Both the position numbers and the translations under genes were made by a program. Shown piece after piece: positions 1 to 8,496 of a DNA stretch of 14,493 nucleotides (positions within the stretch are counted from its first letter, which is position 1; each line of letters opens with the position of its first letter). The DNA comes from Pigoraptor vietnamica (taxonomy: Eukaryota > Opisthokonta > Filasterea): positions 1-14,493 of the forward strand of contig CALSCQ010000173.1 of NCBI GenBank assembly GCA_943704525.1, written 5' to 3'. Below the pieces are notes generated by a model. That model was not told the origin of the DNA and did no database searches. It saw only the letters and a list, made by a program, of their open reading frames with translations.

Positions 1-722
<722 letters not shown>

Positions 723-3700
723 ATGGCCAAGCGGCATGTCGCCTACTTCTACGACAGTAAGTGCAGAAGCGATGGAGGATCTCAACGCAGAGTCTTTGTG
801 TCGTGTCTATGTAGTTCCATCCCATTTTCTCGTCCATTCCGTGTTTGTTTGCGTGTGTGTGTGTGTCCGTGTGCATGCGCGCGCAGTCGCTAATCCGCCA
901 TTTCGACAACGCAGATGACGTCGGCAATTACTACTACGGCCAGGGCCACCCCATGAAGCCACACCGTATGCGCATGACCCACTCGCTGCTGCTCAACTAT
1001 GGCCTCTACAAGAAAATGGAGATGTTTGTGAGTGTCGTGCTGCACCGCGGCATCGGTTTGCGCACGTGGGCGTGGAATGGCTTTGATTTGCTATGCATCC
1101 TCACCGTAACGGCGTGTGCGCGTCATATGTGCACGTGACCTGTTTTTGACACGGCTTGCACGCGCACAGCGTCCCCACCGTGCGACGTTTGAGGACATGA
1201 CAAAGTTTCACTCGGATGATTACATCAACTTTCTCCGCCGCATCACGCCGGAGAACCAGATTGACCACCAGAAGCAGATGGCGCGATGTGAGTGTGTTGT
1301 CTGTGCGCGCGCGCACGTGTGTGTGTGTGTGTGTTTGTTGTGTGTTGTGTGTTGTGTGTGTGTGTGTGTGAGTGTGTGTGTGTGTTGTGTGTGTGTGTGG
1401 TGTGGTGTGTGTGTGTGTGTGTGTGTGTGTGTCCGTGCGTTGTATGTGCGGCCGTGTGTCTGTGTGTGTGTGCATGCACTACCCGTGTCGGACCAGCGCA
1501 ATGGTGCATGCCTTCCATTAAGTCACTTTTGATACGATCGCGCACAAACGGGCATCGGCCTGATCTCTCTCCCAATACCCTCGCAGTCAACGTGGGTGAG
1601 GACTGTCCCGTGTTTGACGGCCTCTACGAGTTTTGCCAGATCAGCGCCGGCGGATCTGTCGGTGGGTTTCCATGCGCGACATCCTGATTCGCGTTGTTTT
1701 GAGAAAGAAGAGTTGCTTGTTCTTGCGCTGACGTGTGGGGTGTGTGTCTCTCTGTGTCTCCCTGTGCATGTGTGTGTGTCTTGTGTCCCTGTGTCTGACT
1801 TTGTGTCTGTTTGTGTCTGTGTGTGCGTGCGTGCAGGCGGCGCGATCAAGCTCAACAAGCAGCAGGCGGACATTGCCATCAACTGGGCGGGTGGTCTCCA
1901 CCACGCGAAGAAATCCGAGGCCTCGGGTTTCTGTTACGTCAACGACATTGTCCTCTCAATCCTCGAGCTGCTCAAGTGAGGCCATCCCCTTCATCTCCTT
2001 TCCCACACACACGCACAGGCACACACATACACGCGCGCACACGCACACTCACACACCCTCCCTTATCTTGATTTGGTTCTTCCCTTGGATTCTGCTGTCT
2101 ATTTTCTTCGGCCAATCTCTCCGATTGCGTTGCATGCGCAAGACATACTGCGCGCGTGTGTGTGATGTGTGTCTGATGTACTGCTCGCAGGGTGCACCAG
2201 CGCGTGCTCTACATCGACATTGACATCCACCACGGCGACGGCGTCGAGGAGGCGTTTTACACAACCGACCGCGTGATGACCGTCTCCTTCCACAAGTACG
2301 GCGAGTACTTCCCCGGCACGGGCGACCTCAGGGTGGGTGCGCTTGCGCGTGTGTCGGACGGTGTGAAAGCGAAAGGCATGCGCGTGTGAAGGATCACCGA
2401 TTCCTCATATGGCCTGGAATCCTTTACTTGCTGCCACATTGCATCGTCTGCGAAATAGATAGAAACGTGTGAGAGTGATATGAGACTGATGTGTGTGGGT
2501 GAGGGTGTGTTTGTGGGTGGGTGGGTGGGTGGGTGTGCGTGCGGGTGCGCGTGCGCGTATGTGTGCGTGTGCTTGTGTACAAGTCTTCCACTGACATGCC
2601 ACTCTCGTCGCCCTGCAGGACATTGGCGCTGGCAAGGGCAAGTACTATGCTCTCAACTTCCCCCTCCGCGACGGCATCGATGACTGGTCTTACCAGAACG
2701 TCTTCCGTCCGGTGCGTCAGTCTGCCACATATCTTACCGCTTACGAAATGCCGCTTTTAAGTAAGCCCTCGTCCTCCTTCTAACCCGATGTTCCACGCGC
2801 ACGCGCGAACCCCAGATCATTCAAAAGGTGATGGAGTGGTATCGGCCGGGCGCCGTCGTGCTGCAGTGTGGCGCCGACTCTCTCGCCGGCGACCGCCTTG
2901 GCTGCTTCAACCTCTCGCTGAAGGGTGTGTATCGTGTGAGCCGTGTACGTGAGCCCATGCATGCGCGTGTGTTAGCTCTGTAGTGTTCCCTTTGTTGGCA
3001 CGTTTGAACCTTTGCATTGGACTCGCGTAATCCGACGCAGGGCACGCCGACTGCGTCAAGTTTGTCAAGTCGTTCAACGTCCCCCTTCTCCTCCTCGGCG
3101 GCGGCGGCTACACAATCCGCAACGTCGCGCGCTGCTGGACGTACGAGACGGCGCTTGCGGTCGATGCGGACGTCCCTATGGGTGCGTGAGTGCGCTGCAC
3201 GCGACCGTTTACCCCTGCGTGGCTTACCCTTGTGTCACGCATTCCACACTCGCGCGCAATGCCGTCGCAACCTACGCTTACGAGTATGTTTTTGTTTTTT
3301 CATTGTCAGATCTGCCGTACAACGACTACTTTGAGTATTTCGGCCCCGACTTCAGCCTGAACGTCAGCCCAACGAACATGGAGAACCAGAACACGCGCGA
3401 GTACCTTGACAAGATCAAGTGGGTGGAGGGCGCGCATATGTGTGAACTGTGCGCTTGGCTTGCACACGCGCACATCAACACGCCATATACTGCTTTGAAA
3501 CTGCTGAAACTGCACACACGCATATCCCCCCGTACATGCACTGCTTTTGAAACTGCTGTCCTTCCTGCTAATGGCGCTTTCGCTTGGCCCAGGGTTCGCC
3601 TCATCGAGAATCTCCGCAACATGCCGTTTGCCCCGAGCGTCCAGTCGCAGCGTGAGCATCCAGTCGCATCGTGTGCATGCATCACACTGTGCACTCTCGC

Positions 3701-4768
3701 ACACTGGCAGGCGCACGATTGTTTCTGGAAAGGGCTGTTTGTTGGCTCTTGATCGTTAATGTGTCGCTCACCCGCAGCCATCCCGGACGCCGCGTACGAC
3801 TCTGACGACGATGTCGACGAGGACGCTGACGCCGACGTCCGTTTGCCCGGTGCGTTTTATGTCCCATTGTCCGCAGTGCTGCTAATCTTCCACCGCAATA
3901 ATGCGCGTTACGTTTAGATTGTGCGTGCGCGGCGCACGTCCGTTCAATCACACAAGCAATGACGCGCACCTCAACTCACGTGCTCGCCTGTGCAGATCGC
4001 GAGACGGACAAGCGCATTGCGTGCGACGAGGAGTTCAGCGACAGCGAGGACGAGGGCGACAACCGCCGCGACGCCCACTCGTACAAGCGCCCGGGCAGCG
4101 AGCGCAGGTCACGTGACACGCCCAGCATCCAGGCCCCGATGCTTCTGGCGCGTGAGGCGCTCACGGCGCCCCCTGTGAATGGCTCGGCCGACGCAAAGTG
4201 GGTGCTTGTTTTCTTCTGTGATGTAGTAGTGCGGTGTGCGTGTGTGGTGTGTTTGTGTTGCTGTGCTGTCGGTGTGTTTGTGACAGGTGTGTGGCGTTTG
4301 GGCCGGTGACTGGACGAAGTGGTGGCGGTGAATTGCATGCGCGCATCATTACCATCTTGCTCACTCGCGCACACGTCCCTTGACTCTTAGGAAGCGCGAT
4401 GACGACGAAGAGCTCCTTGACGTCATGGACGTGCGCCAGGCCGACGCGCCGGTATGTGTCGTCCCCTTCTCGTCACACACTCTCTCTTACTCTTGTTCGT
4501 TGGCGTGCAGTGGATGGGCAACTGTCTATTCGTCCGATATCTCGTTCTTTGTGACCCCGCCCTCCTCCGCTCCCTCTTGTGCGCTTATCCTGCCTCAGTC
4601 CTCAACTCTGTGTCGCGTCTAAGTGATATCACGGATAATCGCGTCTGTTGACCGTCACGTGACACTGCGCAGGCTGCCGTGCTCAAGGATGAGCCGATGG
4701 AAGAGGCGCCCGCTGAACCCAAGGCTGACGAGGACCTCCCGGAGCCCATGGAGATTGACGCGAAGTGA
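723..4768 (+). CDS. HDAC1: Class I histone deacetylase (HDAC1/2, RPD3 type), 15 exons, 520 aa
   Basis: Zinc-dependent deacetylase that removes acetyl groups from histone lysines, usually as the catalytic subunit of Sin3-, NuRD- or CoREST-like nuclear complexes. Exons: 723-756, 915-1027, 1170-1287, 1587-1661, 1837-1975, 2191-2332, 2619-2711, 2816-2924, 3041-3181, 3310-3418, 3593-3651, 3778-3849, 3996-4197, 4391-4451, 4673-4768. All junctions keep frame and use GT-AG borders. The catalytic domain spans about residues 5-370. It retains the His-His pair (H135, H136 in [19 protein letters not shown]), zinc ligands D171, H173 and D259, and Y298 in [10 protein letters not shown]26, R265 and R301 match the inositol-phosphate contacts of human HDAC1 (K31, R270, R306). 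The tail keeps [17 protein letters not shown], a likely CK2-type acidic serine site, then becomes acidic and low in complexity. The start is the only ATG placing [11 protein letters not shown] before the conserved [11 protein letters not shown]. Human HDAC1 is 482 aa; the extra length lies in the tail. Exon borders there (exons 12-15) are slightly less certain than in the domain. Confidence 0.95.
1288..1586 (+). repeat. GT-rich intron 3 of the HDAC gene
   Basis: The intron starts with GTGAGTGTGTTG and passes into an imperfect GT tract that fills about 1313-1480, with interruptions such as TTGTGTTGTGTGTTG and GGTGTGG. The transcript would carry long UG repeats just downstream of the 5' splice site. 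Open frames reading Cys-Val or His-Thr repeats here are products of the repeat, not genes. Confidence 0.9.
1735..1836 (+). repeat. UG-rich second half of HDAC intron 4
   Basis: This is an imperfect tract of TGTG words mixed with CTCTCTG and CCTGTG, ending at the intron 4 acceptor. It is complementary in type to the CA tract in intron 5, and the two flank exon 5, which codes for the catalytic His-His pair. Confidence 0.8.
2003..2058 (+). repeat. CA-rich tract in HDAC intron 5
   Basis: The sense strand has repeated CACACA and CGCACA words. This is the only clearly CA-rich intron of the HDAC gene; repeat-bearing introns around it are GT-rich on the same strand. Confidence 0.85.
2491..2577 (+). 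repeat. GT/GGGT tract with a G-quadruplex motif in HDAC intron 6
   Basis: Inside a GT-rich tract, five GGG runs (2515-2517, 2519-2521, 2523-2525, 2527-2529, 2531-2533) are separated by single T bases on the coding strand. Four G-triplets with one-base loops form one of the most stable known quadruplex designs in both DNA and RNA. The motif is read directly; folding in the cell is inferred. Confidence 0.85.
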
Positions 4769-5319
4769 GCCACGAACAGAAAGGGGCTTCCGTCGCGTTT
4801 GCTTTGCCTTGCGTCTGTGTCTCGAGTCCGCTCACTCTAGGCGCTCGTTTTCTGTTGTACGGCGTGCGTGCGTGCGTTTCTCCACTCTTCTCTCACTGTG
4901 TTGCGTCGCTTTCTCTTGCGAGCGCTTGTCACCGAGGCGGATGCTGGCGCCCAAGGGGTGTTACAGCGACGCCTGTCGCTCTTGTCTTCACTTGATCTGT
5001 GGTCGTGGAGTAAAGAGCCGCGCTTGGCGGCATCTCACTGAGCTATTCGTTGATATGCCGTTGTTCACAGCGACTGAATGTCAGTCACTGGGAGACACAT
5101 ATAAGTGCTGTCACTCGTAGAGTGTTCGGTGTATTCGCAGTTGCACGCGCACGCACGCAGGGCGGTGTTGATGTGGTCTTGAGATAGGAGACGCACAGAG
5201 TCCCCAACATCCATGTACAAACAGTTGCGCAACCTTGGTCAACGGACACACACAAATGCGCTGTCCGGAGAGAGACAAGGCTGATCAAAGGTTGTTGCTG
5301 TGTGTGACACAACGACACT
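4769..5319. other. Gap between the convergent HDAC and RPA2 3' ends
   Basis: This stretch must hold the 3' UTRs of HDAC (+) and RPA2 (-). I see no exon with recognisable homology on either strand. No AATAAA is present on the + strand and no TTTATT (AATAAA on the - strand). AGTAAA at 5009-5014 is a possible variant poly(A) signal for HDAC, with weak support. Confidence 0.6.
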
Positions 5320-7242
5320 TTAGGCCGTGGTCGACTTGTAGTGGTTGTCGTCGATGGTGGAGAAGATGTGACCCTCGCTGCTGAGAAAGTTGAGAACAGT
5401 CCTGCGAATTTCAAGACAGCATTAGCACATACGTGGTGGATACGCACGAACCGCAGGACACGTCCCATGCACGCAACATACAAAGGCACTGACGGGACAC
5501 CCACTCAAGCTCCGAGAACGGAACGCGCGGCACTTCACGGCTGATGGCCTCGATGCTGATTCCGTGCGAAGACGGCTGCGAATCGCGCGAGATGATGCCG
5601 AGAATCTGCACGCGTGCCAGCGAACAAATTGGTCAGAGCGGAAGTGGAAAATAAGGACAACAAAGAGGATCCACTTTAGAATGGGCGTGCATCACACACG
5701 CACGCACACTCGCTCTCTTACACACACTCGCACTTACACGCAAAAGCACACACCACACACCCAAGCACACACGCGCACTCACCTGTCGTTGCAGAGCGCT
5801 GAGGCCGTCGCCGCCAACGGCGGGCGCAGCGTCCCGCTGGTAGAAGTTGTTGCTGACGGAGCCCGTGGGCATCATGCTGCCGCCACGGGCGCCAAAACCC
5901 GCATCGGCCTTGGGCTGGAAAGGATCTTAGTTTGAGCCCCAGAAAACACAGCGCATCACAGTATCACCACACCCACACGCCTCATTCCATTGTTAAGACG
6001 CGCACACATAGCGCACGCAAGAAGATGGAGCCGCGACACAAGCAAGCGCAACAAACACGCACCCGCGTGGAGGCGACGTGGGCGTGGATGGCCTCGAGCA
6101 TGTGGTGTGTGATTTCGTTGAAGTCTTCAATGGGCACCATCGAGAACGCCTGGAAGCTGCGCGTGTCCTTGAACACGCGGATCTGGCCAATCACGCGGAC
6201 GTACGTGCCCTCCCTGTCGCCGCGGCGGTTAGAAAGGACGCACACATGCATACACACGCATACACCCGGCATGCAGATACACCAAAAGAGAAGTAGTCCA
6301 TGCATCTCGCACCAACTTCACGCACGGTGAGCGGCAAAACAGCACAGACTCAAGAGGAGTACGAAGGGCAGCAGCGTCTCACAAACGACACCCACTGGCA
6401 GGTGGCGCGGATGGTGGCGGCCTGGTCGTTGACGCCGTCGATCCAGATGCGCACGGCAACGAGGCCCGTGCCGTCCTCCACGTCAAACGTGAGATTGAGC
6501 GAATTCTCGGCAATGTTGCGCACAACACCGATGAAGCAGCACTGCGTGCGGAGAGAGGGATTGGGGTGCGAGTGATGAGACGGTGAAGTTAACGAAGCCC
6601 ATACTCCCACACGTGGGGGCCTCAGGTGTCCAGAGTGAAGGCGTCCAACACAAGGGCAATCAAAGAACGACCTTGCTCGTAGCAAGATGGCTGTCGGACA
6701 AAAAGGGAGGCCACAGCACTCACGTGAGCAAGGTCCATCCCGTGGAACTTGAACGTGTCCGCGCCGCCCTCCGACTGCGCCGACATGATCTGCCGTATCG
6801 TCACGCACGGAATGGCGCGCTGCGAGCTCGTCATGCCCTGCGCGGAATGCGGAAAGGGGCGAATGGAGGGAGCACGTGAGCCGATGACTCTTGAGGGTGT
6901 AACACGTGTCCGTTCAGCAAACGGCAATTTCCAAGCGCCGCACATTTCCATAAACACACACTCACAAACACCACAGCACGCGTGCGACAACGTCAAAAGG
7001 TTTTACAACAGGCACACGTGACAAACGCCACGCAAGACGGACCTTCTTCGCTCCAGGCGACTCTTGCGACGCACCCTCCGCCATGAAACCGCCCTGGGGG
7101 CTCTGCGGGTGGATTCGCGCAAAGTAAGAGTGGGTGAACTACAAAACACACGCCACATGCACACACCCAAGCAGACCACAATCGCACTCGTAACAGCACG
7201 GGGAAAGCTCGGTTGGACACCCACCCGCATTCCGGCCATCAT
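5320..7242 (-). CDS. RPA2: Replication protein A 32-kDa subunit (RPA2), 8 exons, 279 aa
   Basis: Middle subunit of the RPA heterotrimer, which binds single-stranded DNA in nuclear replication, repair and checkpoint signalling. Exons on the minus strand: 7242-7225, 7138-7043, 6837-6724, 6541-6396, 6213-6063, 5914-5783, 5605-5505, 5401-5320. All junctions keep frame. Residues 1-45 are a flexible N-terminus with Ser-Pro at 19-20 and 33-34 and Ser-Gln at 30-31 and 43-44, resembling the CDK and PIKK phosphorylation region of human RPA32. The OB fold spans about 46-170, with [20 protein letters not shown] and [14 protein letters not shown]. The C-terminal winged helix spans about 211-279, ending in [20 protein letters not shown], close to human [20 protein letters not shown]. 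The length is near the human 270 aa. Exon 1 (MMAGMR) rests on frame and donor only. Exon 2 could instead start at 7102 after a CAG acceptor, giving 267 aa. Confidence 0.93.
5692..5780 (-). repeat. CA-rich (sense GT-rich) tract in RPA2 intron 6
   Basis: CACACA and CGCACA words fill most of the intron on the + strand. Read in the direction of RPA2 transcription this is a UG-rich tract starting directly after the GTGAGT donor, the same arrangement as in the + strand genes. Confidence 0.85.
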
Positions 7243-7444
7243 TTTACACGGGAAGCCTCACGAGGCAACAAGGGACAATAGAGCGAGGATCCCCAAAAGA
7301 CAGGGCACAGGGAATTTGGAAGACGCTGTCGTGCTCGTTGAATGTGTGAGGAAGGGTGTGTGTGTGTGTGTTCGAATTTGTGTTGAAAAAAGGCCGCGAA
7401 TAGCACGTGTGAGATAACAGTCTCACTCGTTCGTCTGACCAAAA

Positions 7445-7476
7445 TTTCGCGCGCGAAAAAGTGAAACGGCGCGAAA
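7445..7476 (-). promoter_or_regulatory. E2F/DP-type binding sites upstream of RPA2
   Basis: TTTCGCGCGCGAAA (7445-7458) is a perfect 14-bp palindrome made of two overlapping E2F half sites. A second site, GGCGCGAAA (7468-7476), reads TTTCGCGCC on the RPA2 strand, which is the textbook E2F sequence. E2F/DP factors drive S-phase genes, including RPA subunits, in animals and plants. The sites lie 200-235 nt before the RPA2 start codon. The motif match is direct; function is inferred. Confidence 0.7.
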
Positions 7477-7480
7477 CGCG

Positions 7481-7492
7481 TATCACGTGATA
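7481..7492. promoter_or_regulatory. 12-bp CACGTG palindrome in the RPA2/SPP divergent promoter
   Basis: TATCACGTGATA is a perfect palindrome around an E-box core. On the minus strand a GTAAC word (positions 7504-7500) precedes ATCACGTG by 7 nt, the same order as in the other copies of the composite element. Its central position suggests it could serve both genes. Confidence 0.6.
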
Positions 7493-7620
7493 TACTTCGT
7501 TACACCGACCATAACAAGTAAACTATAGACTAAAATATATATATAAAGTCTATCTAGTACTATAATGCCCATAAAAGGAGTTGTAATTTTGATGTAGTTA
7601 TTTATGGATTTATTCGTCCA
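7493..7620 (+). promoter_or_regulatory. AT-rich island with a TATA-like box upstream of SPP
   Basis: This is the only markedly AT-rich stretch in a GC-rich window. It contains TATATATATAAAG at about 7536-7548, a plausible TATA box about 200 nt before the SPP start codon. ACTATAGACT (7522-7531) and AGTCTATCTAGT (7547-7558) form an imperfect inverted repeat around the TA run. Core promoter function is inferred. Confidence 0.45.
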
Positions 7621-7744
7621 GTTTGTTCGTTTTGAACAGCTGACCGCACATGCACCCACGGTACAAGAGTATGTAATCTCGCGCAAACGCCTCTTCATTA
7701 TCGTGGTCGCACGCTCTCTTCGGAGGGCACCCTACGCGCACACA

Positions 7745-8410
7745 ATGGAGGACGTCGCAAACGAGACGGTGGATGCCGTCGTGGACGCGGCGGCGGCGGT
7801 GGCTGACAGCGTCCCAGAGTGGATGCACGAGACGGAAATCTTCATCGCATACGGCGCACTCGTCGTCATGGCACTCATTCCCATTATTACGGGATCGATG
7901 CGCTCCGCCACGGCGCAGGAGGTGTGTGTGTGCGTGTGCGTGCTTAATGGAGTTGTTTCTATCGCTTGCGTAACGACGGGCCCTGTGCGCGCGTGCGTGT
8001 GTGGGTGTGACTCGTCTGGTGCCATTTACCACTCTCAATCGTGTGCACGCTTTCGCAGGGCGGTCCTCCGGAGGACCCGCAGGAGATTATGAGCAAGAAG
8101 GATGCGCTCATGTTTCCTGTCATTGCGTCCGTGTTTCTGTTTGGCATCTACCTCGTCTTCAAGCTCTTCCACAAGGACTACATCAACATGCTGATGTCTC
8201 TCTATTTCGTCATTCTGGGCGTAACGGCCGTCGCACGCACGCTGAAGGCCGCGACGGAGGGGTATGCGCCGCAATCGCTGTTGGATCGGCGATACCGACT
8301 GCATCTCGCGAGGATGTTTGGCGGTGCTCCGAACGCGAATGCTGCTCCTGCGCAGACGGCTTCGGAGGGCAAGAAGGAGAGCGAAGGTACGAGAATACAC
8401 CCGTGTGTAC

Positions 8411-8496
<86 letters not shown>

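Larger units (their letters stand above)
7243..7744. other. Divergent intergenic region between RPA2 and SPP
   Basis: This region holds both promoters. From the RPA2 side it contains a GT stretch at about 7358-7370, E2F-like sites at 7445-7476, the CACGTG palindrome at 7481-7492 and an AT-rich island at about 7490-7620. No exon is evident. The CACGTG palindrome lies almost exactly midway, about 240 nt from the RPA2 start and 255 nt from the SPP start. Confidence 0.75.

Noticed and set aside
1101-1590. Long open frames on both strands encoding Cys-Val or His-Thr repeats
   Set aside because: They are translations of the GT/CA tract in HDAC intron 3. They overlap well-supported HDAC exons and have no complex sequence.
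4110-4661. TCACGTGA sites at 4109-4116 and 4655-4662 as further regulatory elements
   Set aside because: One is inside HDAC exon 13, the other in intron 14. Neither has GTAAC at the spacing seen in the four composite copies, and CACGTG alone is common across the window.
4452-4672. An extra HDAC exon starting after the CGTGCAG at about 4510
   Set aside because: Joining exon 14 directly to 4673 keeps frame and gives a sensible acidic tail with a stop. The possible inner exon has no homology and no need.
5085-5504. Minus-strand 139-codon open frame over the RPA2 3' end
   Set aside because: It starts in RPA2 intron 7 and reads exon 8 in the wrong frame. The correct frame gives the conserved winged-helix end.
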